Assembly (NCBI GenBank): GCA_004835665.1
Contig: RBKR01000010.1
Span: 1 to 64,000 of the forward strand
Direction of reading: 5' to 3'
Source: Phoma sp. XZ068
Lineage: Eukaryota > Ascomycota > Dothideomycetes > Pleosporales > Didymellaceae
DNA length: 64,000 nucleotides
Part shown: piece by piece, positions 17,600-28,858 of the stretch
Numbering within the stretch: position 1 is the first letter of the stretch
Layout: each line of letters starts with the position of its first letter
Notes under the pieces: model-generated
Told to the model about the DNA's origin: nothing
Seen by the model: the letters and a program-made list of their open reading frames with translations, nothing else
Databases searched by the model: none
Position numbers and translations under genes: made by a program

Positions 17600-19822
17600 T
17601 CACCTTCTTCTCTTGTATAACTGCTTCATCTTGGCCAGTTCTTCTTCCATTAACTTAATCCGTTTAAGCATCGGACTTGTTGACGCATCCCTGGACGGCT
17701 TCCGTTTCCTTGGTTTGAATGAGGATAGAAGGATGTCAGCCTTAGAGAGGGAAGCTTCTTGCAAAGTGTCTTTCGAGTTGTCATCGCTATCTGATAGGTT
17801 CACCTCCTCCACTACCATGGTAGGTCCCTTGTCTGGAATGTCACAAGGATATCCAGGCGCTTTCTGAGGGGAAGAGGCGAGCGGTCGATCCATGTCCGAG
17901 TCCACGTCTATAGTGAGCGGGTCGCTCTCGGTAACTCTCGCAAAGCGATGCCACGTAAAGCTGTTGTCAAAGTAGCGATCGATCAAGTCTGGTTGCAGTT
18001 TAGCTGGATACGCGCGGTCCAAAGCATACGCTCCTGCGTGTGTTGAAGGGTTATGTCCAGTCTGGAAGGACAAGAGATGCAAGAATCCATTGTAGTCTCT
18101 TGGCGTGTTTGGATCAAAGGGTTGCAGGAGGGCAGGAATATGCTTCTTGCTAATACTGACAGCGATCTGACGATATATCTGGAGATTAAGAGTTATTGGG
18201 CATTCTGTGGTAGCCTGCTGGAGGCTCTTGGAGCAGGCCGCTAGGCTGAAACAAGCTGTAGGATTGTCGCTGACTGTAAACAGGTGCGGGTTGGTAGCGA
18301 CAGTAGGATTGACAAGCTTCAACTGTCGCACGAGGAAATCGCTGAACGGTCTGATATACGCCAGGTACAGGAACAAGGCTCGTTCGACTACTGGACACGG
18401 CACCCGGACAATGTAGAAGGAATTGTTCGAGCGGGTGCTAGCTTTGTTGTAAGAGAAAACAAGGATGATGTGTGCTTTGTAGATGAATATGTTCCGTGGT
18501 ACAGCTGCTGTATCCGCCCACCGAATAATACGAAGCTCTTCTCCTCTTGCTGGCATGCCACTAGTTAAGTGGATACCTCCAAATAGAAGTCTGACAAAGC
18601 GGTCGCGCCGCTTGAGATAAGCAACCGCTCGTCTCCGCCTGTCGCCTTGCAAGGCGAAACCTCCGCCGCCTGCGCGGAAAGCTCGACGGCTGAGGTGCTT
18701 GAAGCTTGACTGCAGCTTGTTATGGGGGTCTTGCAGGAACGAGTAACCAGGTCGATGCTTTGCGAGATCATCGCGTAGGTCGTGTAGTCCGACATCAGGC
18801 CACCAGTCAAACATCAACTTGCGTGCCTCCTGCTCTATCCGAGCGAGGAGGAAATGGGTTGTCTGGCGAAATTCGTGCAGACTGATCTTGGACCCAGCAA
18901 TCTCCAGCGTCTGGCTATCAAGCGACCAGGATATATTTGTCCTTGCACCTTCACGCTTGGCGATCGCTCTGCCGTGCTGCAGACGCTCTATCAGATATCC
19001 CATTGGCGAGAAGCTCCCTCTCTGAAGATACTTAGGTCGTATCTCGGCGCACAGCCTCCTTCCTTGATCTGAGTACGTTGCTCGTGCTGGCCATGGGACT
19101 TTCAAAGTGCCGTACTCCCTTAATGGCAGCGCATACTCAAGGATAACGAGTCTTCCAACCCAGATAAGCGCTGAGAGATAGGGAGTGTAGTCGTACGCTG
19201 TGCGAAACGCTAACTCGTAGGGATGGATTCCGAGCACACCGGAAAAGTGAACAATAGCTTTGCTTTCTACTGGTGCTTTGCTTTCTACTGGTCCGTCGGT
19301 TGAGATATCAGTCCAGAACATGGCGAGCAGCTGGAACAGAGCCTCGAGGATGCTGAGGGAAGCACCAGAGGGATGAGATGCACCTCGTTCGAATTGCAGT
19401 GGCTTACCGAGCTCTGCCCATATGAAGTCCATTGTTTGTACTTGGCATGCGTTAAGTCGAAGTCCAAAAATCTCGTACGGGTCTTGTCGTTGCTCGCGAC
19501 ACGCTTGCCTTGAGCGAAAGACATAGCACAGGAAGCGGTAAAGATAGGAGCGGTACTTCGAGCGCGTCGCTTGTCGCTGGGGTAGCTCAAAAGGGCAGGC
19601 GTAGAAGTGTGAGCCCCAACTGCGCAGCCAGCAACACATAGCCCGCGGTGTCTGCGCTAAAGTCTCCTCGCACCTGTCGAGCACTTGACTCGCCAATTTA
19701 ATGAGACCTCGCAGCCTTGCCTCGGTATCGGCGGTGCTGATCCATTCAGCGCAATTCCATGATCCTAGATTCAGATCTTCGTTCCTGGATGATGGAGCCC
19801 GTGACGTAGCTTCCGAGACTGC
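17600..19822 (-). pseudogene. N-terminally truncated tyrosine-recombinase-like gene
   Basis: The frame opens after a TGA at 19823-19825 and runs to 17600. There is no ATG before well-conserved sequence; the first near-cognate start is a TTG at 19696. Numbering from that TTG, it matches the neighbouring 20016-23095 product from about its residue 280 onward and has all recombinase-like positions: TSGMPARGEE, YNK, IYRQIA, QTGH (H548) and Y557, nine residues after H. The zinc-finger part is absent, and only 193 bp separate it from the next copy. The C-terminus is long, basic and coiled-coil-like (KRIKLMEEELAKMKQLYKRRR region). It is probably a 5'-truncated tandem duplicate. An undetected upstream exon is less likely because no homologous sequence remains upstream. 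Confidence 0.75.
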
Positions 19823-20015
19823 TCATTTTTCGCAATAGCCGAAGTATCGAATTATGACATTCCCTATTCTAGAGAAGGCACGTGTGTTTGTGCGATCGTT
19901 TGTGCGATCGTTTTAATTAACGTTGCGGTTCTCCGAAACCTCTGAGCTAGTCACTGAGGCTATCGAATGACTTTGCTCGCTTAGCGGGTGTCCCTTTTCT
20001 TCCGCCTCGCTATCC

Positions 20016-23000
20016 TTATCTTTTCTTTCTCTTTGTATATTTTCTACCAATGCCCTCACAACAGCTGCTGACCCCCCTTCTTGTTTGGCTAGCTGGATGT
20101 AATACATTCTGGTCCTGATGCACGTTACATGGGTCACTGCTCAGCCTGCGCTTGCTTTGTCGCAATAGTCCCTCTTCAAGCGGTCTTGCCTCAATTATTT
20201 CTTGGTCTCCGCTACCGAATGCGACGGGTTCCTTATCCGACACACCGAAATCTGCTGCTTGATCCGCTGGCTTCGTTGTCAGCGTCACTGTCTCTTGCAT
20301 CTGTTCATCTAACGTGCCCGTATCAAGTTCTCTGTCTATAGGTATCTCCTCAGTGATCCCTAGGAATCGATGCCAGACGAAGCTGTTGTCGAAGTAGCGG
20401 TCAATTAGCTCTGGCTGCAGTCTAGCTGGATAACCTCTTTCGAGAGCGTAAGCGCTTGCATGTATTGAAGGGGTGTGGCCCGTCTGAAAGGCCAATAGGT
20501 GAAGGAAGCCATTTCGGTCCTTTGGGATGTTCGGGTCGAATGGCTCCAGCAATGTCGGAATGTGCTTCTTGCTAATGGCAACAGCGACGTGCCGATAGCT
20601 GCTCAGCTGAATTCGAACAGGGCAATCTGGCGTAGCCTGCTCTAAGCTCTTCGAGCAGTCAGTCGCACTAAAGCAACCTGTCGGATGACAGCTCAAGGTG
20701 AAAAGATGCAGATTCGTCTTCGTTTCCGCATCGACGAGCTTCAATTGCCGAAGGACAAAGTCGGTGAAGGGCCTTATATAGGCAAGATACAGGAACAGAG
20801 CTCGCTCAACTGTGGGACAAGGCACCCGAACAATGTAGAACGAGTGATTCGCTGTCGTGGACACTTTGTTGTAAGCGAAAAGTAGCATGATGCGTCCTTT
20901 GTGTATCACGATGTTGCGTCGTACAGCAACAGTGTTCGCCCAGCGTATGATGCGGAGCTCCTCGCCCCTGGCGGGCATGCCGCTGGTCATGTGGATCCCC
21001 GCAAAAAGGAGTCGAACGAAATCGTCACGTCTCTGCAGATACGCCAGCGCTCGCTTGCGTCCATCGCCCTGCAGTGCTAGCCTCCCTTCTCGAGGAGAGA
21101 ACGCTCGACGGTGAAGATGCTTGAAGCTCATTTGTAGATTGTTGTCAGGCTCCGCTAAAAATGAATAGCCTGATCGATAGCTTGTGAGTTCATCTTTGAT
21201 CCCATGCAAATCGACATCAGGCCACCAGTGGAACATCAGCTCGCGGGCTTCCCGATTGATCCTATCCAGAAGAGAGTGCACCGTAGAGCGCAACTGCACT
21301 AGTGTGATTTGAGATCCGTTGATCTCGAGCATCTGGCCATCAGGCGACCAGGAGATGTTGGTTCTCCCACCTTCCCGCTTTGCTATAGCTCTGCCATGTT
21401 GGAGGCGCTCAATGAAGTACCCAAGAGGCGCGAAGGTACCGCGTTGAAGATACCTGGGCCGGATCTCTCTCAGGAGTCTTGACCCCTGATCTGGATATGT
21501 CGAGCGTGCCTGGAGCGGAGGGTTCCATGACTTGTAGGCTCGCGATGGGAGAGCATACTCCAGTGTGACGAGCCTCCCTACCCAGATCAAGGCCGAGAGA
21601 TACGGCGTGTAGTCGTACGCGGTACGGAGAGTGAGCTTATACGGATGAATTCCAAGCACGCCAGAGAAGTGAATAACTGCCTTAGCGCCTGGATCGCCGT
21701 CTATTGAAGTGTCTGTCCAGAAGAGAACGAGCAGTCGGAAGATGGTTTCGAGAATGCAAGAAGGTAGAGGAGGCAGCGGCGACACAGTATTCGACAGGGC
21801 TCTCCTCGCCTCGTTCGACGAGAAGTTGTCCAGCTCTGCCCAGATAGTATCTATCATCTCTGCCTGGGGTGCAGTAAGTGTCAGACCGTAGATGTCGTGC
21901 GCGTTTTGACCCTGTTCAAGGCAAACCTGCCTTGCTCGGAAGACATAGCAAAGGAAGCGATAGCAGTACGAGCGGTATTTTTTCCGAGTAGCCTGTCGCT
22001 TTGGCAGCTCGAACGGGATAGGGCAATAATGCGGACCCCAGCTACGTAGCCAACAGCGGAGAACCCGCGATGTAGACGACAGGGTCTCTTCGCATCTGTC
22101 CAACGCGCGACTAGTAAGCTCAACGAGCGTCAAGAGCTTTGCCTCTGTAGCTGAGCAGCTACTCCACTCGGAGCCGTTCCACGATCCTAGGTAGAGGGCC
22201 TGGTGTTTATGCGAAGGAAGCTGAGATGTAGCAGCAATCACATTCAATGGTCTGCGTACGAACCAACGCGGCCACCCGCACTCACGAAGCCAGCGCGTAT
22301 CCTCGTCATGCAATAGCTTGTCTGGGAGACACACGTTTGCATGGGCTTCATTAGCAAGCCGGTGCTCCTCTTCGTCCTCCATACGGAGAAGCTCTGCCAG
22401 ATCTGGGTCGCAGCAACCTTCTTCTTCTTCTTCCAGCCGCATCAACTGTTCATCATCCCTTTGCTCTCCCTCGTATTCCGCTTCTACAGACTCGACGCTG
22501 TTCGTCTGAGTGTGGTCTATGCGCCAGTATTGTCCTGTCTTCCTGTGCGCGATCCATTGTTGAAGGAAGCATGAAACATCCTTCCTATGAACGATTGTAT
22601 TCCTCAGACTGTGAGTTTTATTGAGGTGCTTCCGAAATTCTCCCCAATTGACTGTAAGCCAGATACAATGTGGGCAGCTGAACCCCCTTACAGGAGCCGC
22701 CAGGAACGGCAACACCCGGCTGTCGTTTGGAAGTGGGACGATGTTCGAGTCTTCCTGCGCTACGGGAAGATGTTCGTATCGGCGAAGTATAGCTGTGGAT
22801 AGCCTGCTGCTGATGTTGTGATGTCGTTGGAGATGATTGGGGAGCACCTTTCGGGGAATGGCGCTTCTGCAGAGTGTGCAAAACAGATAGCCATGTGATG
22901 GCAGGTAGGAAATGATGTCTGGCGTTTCCCTCGCTTCACCTAAAAGCAAGCAGTCAATCAATTTGAGGATACTGGCATAGTTGCCCGCCTACCTGCCTCA

Positions 23001-23095
23001 GCGAGAAGAGAAAGGGGGTTTGGAAGGCCAGACTGCAACGTGCAGCAGCTAGGATTGACAGGATGTCCTGTATAGATTTTCCACGTACGAGACAT
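20016..23095 (-). CDS. Full-length zinc-finger/tyrosine-recombinase-like protein with one predicted intron
   Basis: The long exon (20016-22939) has no usable ATG near its start. A 53-bp intron (22940-22992, donor GTAGGC, acceptor TTTTAG, TTGAC branch-like word) joins it in frame to an exon starting with ATG at 23095, giving 1008 residues. C2H2-type fingers near the N-terminus (CTLCRSAIPRKVLPNHLQRHH; CPHCIWLTVNWGEFRKHLNKTH) are followed by an E/D-rich stretch. The recombinase-like core has R692 (SGMPARGEE), K726 (AYNK), R817 (SSYRHVA), H856 (QTGH) and Y865. A lysine/arginine-rich tail ends in RKYTKRKKR. There is no helicase part. It is probably a site-specific recombinase or a domesticated or mobile relative. 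The HxxR histidine is replaced by serine, so activity is not assured. Confidence 0.75.
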
Positions 23096-25545
23096 GGACT
23101 AGAATCAGTGCTTCCGCCCCGTGGTTGCAGCAGTTGCAAGAGATGGGAGGTTCAGCACGGCAGTGGAGGTTACGGAGTCAAGGTGGCTCAAAGGGGTAAG
23201 TGCAGGGGTAGACGTGGAGTCCATCCGCGACTAGTACAAAATAAGGCAAAAAGGGTCCGTGCTGGTACTCCAACCTGTCGGTTCCCTGCCATGTAGGTAG
23301 GTAGGTAGGTAGGTAGGTAGGAACCTTCGAAACCTTCTCCCGGCGCCACCATTGGACTACGCAAGAAGAGTTGGAGGAAAGACGAGCATATTCGGATACA
23401 AGGGTACACTTGTACAACTACCCACTTGTTTATCTCGTACTCAGAACGAATTTGCCAAAAGGACTTCATTGGCATAGGCGTTATTTAAGTTCAGGGCAGA
23501 GCAGGGAAGATAAAGCTGTCCGTAGCCTCAATCGAACTTTCAAAGTAGTAGTGGGACTGTCGGTATACACATACCCCATCGTCTGAGGCGGCTTGATGCT
23601 GCCTTACGTACCGCCTCGATCCTACTTCGGTCCGACTCGCACCGAGCCCATGTATACCTTCGTAGCACCCACGTTCATAGAGAGAATATATACCAATACT
23701 AAGACACCAGAAGAACCTCGTTGTTGTTATCACCCCGTACGATCGTACAAAGGCCTACCAACAGGGACCGAGTCAAAGAATATCATGTATAGGCCTAGAC
23801 TTGTTTCGCGATATAGTTCTGGGGCCTTACTCGCTCGCCCTACGCTTGTGCTAGATTAAAATGTCAAGCCCTGACCTACGTCTACAACCAGGCTATTCAT
23901 CATCAAAGGAGGGGCGTTCAAACGAGGATAGGGGCTTCAATACCGGTTAGTTAAAGTGCTCCAGCACATCGAGATACGTCGAGCTCACGAAGTGATGTGC
24001 CTCATCCACTGGAACAAGCTTGTCCTTGGCCGGATCAAATCTTAAGCCTATCTCCAGATGTAATGCTCTGAATCGAGGCGACAGTGATATAGGTGCCCTT
24101 AATTCACTAGTACAGTACGCTTATTATAGGGCCCTCTCTCGGAAATACTGCTTTAAAGGTGAATTAGACCCTTTTATCCCGTTGCCGAATTGAATTTGCC
24201 ATATGAACAAAAACCTTTGATTATCGAGGTTTTGTGCGCCTGCGTGAGTAAAAGGAGGCGGCGTATACTGGTCCAATCAAGTATGCATATTGCCCCCTTC
24301 GATCTAGGACATTTAGTAGCTATTTATTTTATGGCCTATTACGTTGTAGTAGAGAATCTTGTAGCGAGCCTTAGTCTTGACAACTTTGCGAAAGGTTTGG
24401 TCTCCCTTGACGAGAAGTCTTATTATGAACCGCATGCGTAAATCTACCACGGCTCAATTCGCTACGTCTGATACACCGAAAAGGACTCGCAGTACCAGAG
24501 TGGATGCATTCAGGAACGGAGAATTTCCAGTTATCACCGACATTCCGAATATTGACTGTGTGACCAACCAAGTCTCACAACCTACTTGTGCAAATGATTG
24601 GGCGAGACATGTGGCTCCATCAAGGAAAGAGTACTGCAATATTATCGATCTTGTTGTGGCGAGTACAGGCTTGGTCTCGAGTCCGACCATCTCTGGTCTT
24701 ACTTCTGTCGAGACCGTCGAGGATGCAAACAGTCAAGCTATGATAGAGCTCAAGGTAAGGAAATAGAGAAAAAGGAGCGAGGATAAAGCCACAAAGATGG
24801 AAAGACAAGTTGCGACAGGACATCTACATCGAGCAATAACTTTCACGGATTACGACTTAGTGTATAACCTCATCGCGGATACTTCCGGTTTTCAAAATAT
24901 TCGCAGACTTAGTTAATACGCTTAGGTCGGCGTTAGCGATGGCATATCCATCTTTACCGCAAACAGCGGCAACTACCCTAATATCGATATCGAGCCTACG
25001 GGCGTAGAAGGTGCCTTCCGTGTCAAATTCTATCGGAGACTACCTTCAGTTGTCAAATCGAAAAACCCCTATGCGACCCCTAGAGTTAATGTCTTCAGGC
25101 TCAGGTCGGGCCATTGTCTCAACAGTTGTTCCTAGAGTAGTCACATCTGCAACACGCCTGTGCGGCCCGAAACCAAATTGCGTCCTGACTACATCATGGG
25201 TTGCCAGCATTTGCCGTTCCTAGCAACAACTCGCGTCGGAAGCAAGTGACCATTTCTGTCTCCTGCGTTCTATGGAGGTCGGGCTTCGATCCTTTGTTCA
25301 TTACAGGGCATTCCAAGCAACTCAATCAGGGCCGCGAACATTCCTGGAACGGTGAAAGAACACAGTGTCTCGGCTGCTTGAATCCCGAATGGAACGTAAG
25401 ACTTGGTTAAGCATTCCGGATTTGGACGCTTGACTAAGACATCAACCCACTTTAATTTTCCCAACCTCGATAATATCAGTCCACGTTATATATTCGTCAG
25501 CGTCGCTTGCTGTTCGTGAGGGTACAATTACCACGATTAGTCAAA
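23096..25545. other. Gene-poor stretch
   Basis: I see no conserved gene in this 2.4 kb. Several unlinked frames of 60-130 codons exist (for example near 24377-24766 on plus) but have no recognisable motif, and no exon chain links them. A (GTAG)7 microsatellite lies at 23293-23320. Confidence 0.6.
23293..23320. repeat. (GTAG)7 microsatellite
   Basis: Seven perfect copies of the tetranucleotide GTAG. Confidence 0.95.
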
Positions 25546-26596
25546 ATGGTCGAAGCTCAAGCCTCATATGCCGACTCTGTTACGAGTTCAGACACGTCAC
25601 AGGGACGACACTCTCTTCTGCGTAGATATCGACAAAAGAAGATACACGCAGAAGCTGCAACTGACCAACCTCATCCATCGGTCACCGTAGCTAGGACAAT
25701 TTCGCCTACAACACTTCCATTATATGCAGGTGTCCGCGGAGCCTGTTCAGATGCGACGATAACAGATACGTTTGCCGCGCTCTACCAGGCCATCATCACC
25801 CATGTCCACAAATTTTACTCCCTCGAGCAAGTAGACAAGGGCGCTTCTCAAGGAGCCATCAACCACGCAACGTTCGGATTTGGCACCCCATGGACTCAGA
25901 TCGTAGCGCTTCTGAGTGATCAAACTACCCGATTGGGAGCTCTCTCCTTGTGCATCGGCTGGACGATTTTAAGCAGGAGTCTGCTCCTCGAGTGTGGCAT
26001 GAGTAGTAGCCCGGGCAGCACGTTTCTGCCTCCAGAGATCGTGGAGTGTTATCAGAGTTTCTCCGTCGAGATAGGCGCTTTTACGCTTGAGGCTAGTGAG
26101 CATCCGCAACGTAAGCTACTACTGCCTCCAAGCTTGCGCACATTAACTAATTGTAAAAGTCAACTTCGCACTCCTCTCGCGCTGGAAGCAGATCTCAGTA
26201 ACCCTCATGCATACAGCATACGTTAGCCACTCATTCACCTACTTCGACTCGCGCACCGCGAACATCGAGCGCGCTCTTAAGGACCTCGAGCCCCTACTCC
26301 AAACATACGCACTACCTCAAACCTCCACCGATCGCGTCAACGACCTCAGAGAAGTTCTTAAGACAGGCGCAAGATTTGCGTTCGTACTTTTCAGTCAGCC
26401 CTGCTTCTGGCAATTTGACTGGGGTGGCCCTCAGCACTGTCACAAAAGGGGCAGCGTGGAAAGTCATCTTGATCCGACCGAAGTTGTTATTTGGCCCACA
26501 TTGCTGCGGGTCATGGACGGCGATGGAAGAAGGATCGCGCACGGGGCTGAAGGCCATGTGCTTGGGAAGAAGACCTTTTTGACCGACTTCTCGTGA
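25546..26596 (+). CDS. Hypothetical protein, two exons
   Basis: Exon 1 runs from the ATG at 25546 to 26152 and exon 2 from 26217 to 26596. They are joined across a 64-bp intron (donor GTAAAAG at 26153, acceptor ATACAG ending at 26216) that restores one frame of 328 residues. The N-terminus is Ser/Thr-rich with a basic RRYRQKK stretch. The middle (ITDTFAALYQAIITHVHKFYS) and the C-terminal block (ARFAFVLFSQPCFWQFDW, then a VVIWP.LLRV.D.DG run) look like an uncharacterised fungal protein type I have only a general impression of. I assign no function. There is no signal peptide or clear membrane segment. A further intron or an internal start is possible. Confidence 0.55.
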
Positions 26597-26772
26597 GGGA
26601 AATCGGATCGGGGTCTTTTGATGAAGTTCTTAGACACTATGTAGGTACCTGGCGGATTCCCGATGTGGCGGGTTGTACGGTCTTTTGATCCGGTATGCAG
26701 CGTGTACATTCATAATATACTGTACTGTGCGCGTCGCCGCAACGATCGCCGAACACGAAAACAGACCCCATC

Positions 26773-26800
26773 AAAGATGAGGCTGCAGAGCCACCCACAA
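26773..26800 (-). promoter_or_regulatory. Conserved subterminal motif of the pogo elements (element 1 copy)
   Basis: A word close to ATGAGGCTGTAGAGCCAC followed by CCACAA and, shortly after, TATTATC(G/A)CGAG lies between the transposase stop and the terminal repeat. Similar copies sit in elements 2, 3 and 4. It contains a small GGCT/AGCC hairpin. Confidence 0.55.
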
Positions 26801-26860
26801 TGGCTATTATCACGAGGTTTCATGGTGGGATAGGGTAAAATGCCATGCAATCAATCTGTA

Positions 26861-28748
26861 CTATCTGAATTTCTTTGGGATGGTGATGCTGCGGCCCCTG
26901 GTGGTGATCTTGGGTGGTGGTGGAGGTGGAGGTTCCTCACCACTTGCACCACTTGCACCACCACTGCACCTCTTTACACCCTTGTCTTTTCGGGCAAGTT
27001 GCTTTGAAGCTGCTCTCTTACCCTTTTGGGGTTGTTTCACAGAATTTGAGAGGTTTACAGCCTGTTTTTCCTGCTCTCTCTGTTGTTTCTTTTTGGCTGC
27101 TTCTTCAGCCTTCCTTTCCTTCTCTTTCTCCCTCTCCTTTTTGAGTTTCTCTCTCTCCACACGCTTCTCTTCCGCAAGCTTCTTGTTGAACAAGGCATTG
27201 GAAGCCTTGAGCTCTTTCATATCTTCTTTTTGGAGCTTTTCCTGCTCCTCTGCCTTCTCTCTCACCACTTGTCTTTCAGCAGCCTCTCTAAGCTTTCTGG
27301 GGGACCACATAACAGCACCACCATGGTATTCACCCTCCTGTTGTAGATCAAGAGTCCTGCCCTTCTTATTGTGCTTCTTTTTTGTAGCCAAAGATTCTCT
27401 TAAGCCTGAGTTTTCATGGAGTAACAACTCATTCTGAACTTGGAGATGGTGAATAGTGTGAGTAACCTTTCTGGCCTCTTTTTCAGCCCCATCCTTCACT
27501 GCTGATTGAATAACCTCTCTTATCTTTCTCCAATCAGCCTCTGAAAGCGTATCTGAAGTGGAATTGTTGTCCTCATCATCAGGAGTCTCCTGGTGGAACC
27601 TCTTAAGTACAACTTCACGCTCTTTGGGCCAGATCGCAGTAGCTCGAAAAGAACTTAAGATAGTCTTCTTCTTAAATGAGGAGATCCAGGCAGACCAAAA
27701 CAATGGAAAGAAATCTCCTTTCTTAGTAGGAAGAATGCCCATTGACTTTTCGAGGTAGATAACAAGCTTAGCAGAGTATGAGAATGAAAGAGGTTTGAAC
27801 ATCACCACATCAAGTGGCTGAAGGGTGTGAGTTGAATGAGGAGGATAGATCATCAAGAGGATCCTGTTGTTAGTACAGAACTTGATGAAATCCATGGTGA
27901 GGTGAGATCCATGGCCATCTAGGATAAGTAACCTCTAAGCTCTCCCTGCTTTGGCCTTGGTGTAGCGATCAAACACCTGGGTAAGCCATGCAAACCCAAG
28001 ATCATCATTACTCCATCCAGAAGGTGATGAGCCAACAAAGACTTGGTGCTCCTCCTTGATATCCTCCACCCAGGTTGATCTGATGTTGCCATTTGCAGCC
28101 TTTAACGATGATACCAGGTGGAAGAGCAGTTCCATCAGCCCCAATACAAGCCAGGACTGATATCCATTCACGTGAACCATCTTGAAGTGAATCTTTGACT
28201 TGCTTTCTCTCCCAAATCTGCCTGCTGAAGACTCTCTTGGTCCTCTCAATGCTGCCCACCATAAAGCCTTTTTCATCCATGTTGTAGGTATTCTCAGGCA
28301 GTATATCATACTGCTCCATCTTGGCATAAAGTAGATCGGGGTATTGGTTGTATTTCCACTCTGAATTAGCCTCGTGGCGATTGCGGTCCATCCCAGAGGT
28401 CCATTTGGTAATAAGATTGTCTTGATTCCTGTTGATGAATCTGGTGACCCAACCTTCTCCCACCTCTCCTTTGTGGATACAAGAGGCAAAACTCCCGATC
28501 ATCTCTCTTGTGGGTGGAAGGCCTTGCTCTGTGAGTCTGGTGATGTACTTCACAAGCTCCAGCTCCTGTCGTGGGCTGAGCAATTGCTGCTTGATTGCCT
28601 GGTCTGTTCTTGAAGCTTGAATCTGTTTATGCCTTCTAGACAGTGTAACTCTGTGCACGCCATAGATGTTAGCAATTTTGGTATATGTAAAATGTTTTCC
28701 TTTATTCAGGCTTTTAATTGCCGCGAGCGCTTCCTCAATCCGACTCAT
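26861..28748 (-). pseudogene. pogo-type transposase, one frameshift and one stop
   Basis: Starts at the ATG at 28748 (SRIEEALAAIKSLN), with the N-terminal psq-like and CENP-B-like helix-turn-helix parts, then NMDEKGF (first catalytic Asp), LLILDGHGSH (second) and HSTHTLQPLDV (third). A frameshift lies near 28090-28120, where the N-terminal frame leaves the conserved sequence. An in-frame TAG sits just upstream of the RLLILDGH block, where the intact relatives have Trp or Tyr; TGG to TAG would fit RIP-like mutation, but one site is not proof. The C-terminus is a long K/E-rich coiled coil ending in a basic GRSITIPKKFR tail. Confidence 0.88.
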
Positions 28749-28858
28749 ATTGATGGAGTTGTGACGCGTTGAAGTTTGGCGTTGGTTTGGTGTTTTTGAA
28801 GTTCCGGCGATCGTTGCGCCGATCCGATCGTTGCGGCGACGCGCACGGTACAAGGATA

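Larger units (their letters stand above)
26725..28848 (-). mobile_element. pogo-type DNA transposon, element 1 (2.12 kb)
   Basis: Terminal inverted repeats read CTGTGCGCGTCGCCGCAACG at the left and CCGTGCGCGTCGCCGCAACG at the right (minus strand). They are flanked by TA at 26723-26724 and 28849-28850, as expected for Tc1/mariner-superfamily insertion. It carries one disabled transposase gene. The right end lies 6 bp from the TA of element 2. Confidence 0.9.

Noticed and set aside
15130..23095. Starship captain (DUF3435-type) interpretation of the recombinase-like genes
   Set aside because: Captains also are tyrosine recombinases, but here the genes carry N-terminal C2H2-like fingers, lie at the telomere and are related to the RecQ fusion, and no cargo layout is seen. 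A profile comparison would be needed to exclude a distant link.
24190..24823. Possible genes of 80-130 codons in the gene-poor stretch
   Set aside because: No recognisable family, no splice partners, and similar-sized frames on both strands. I could not separate them from chance.
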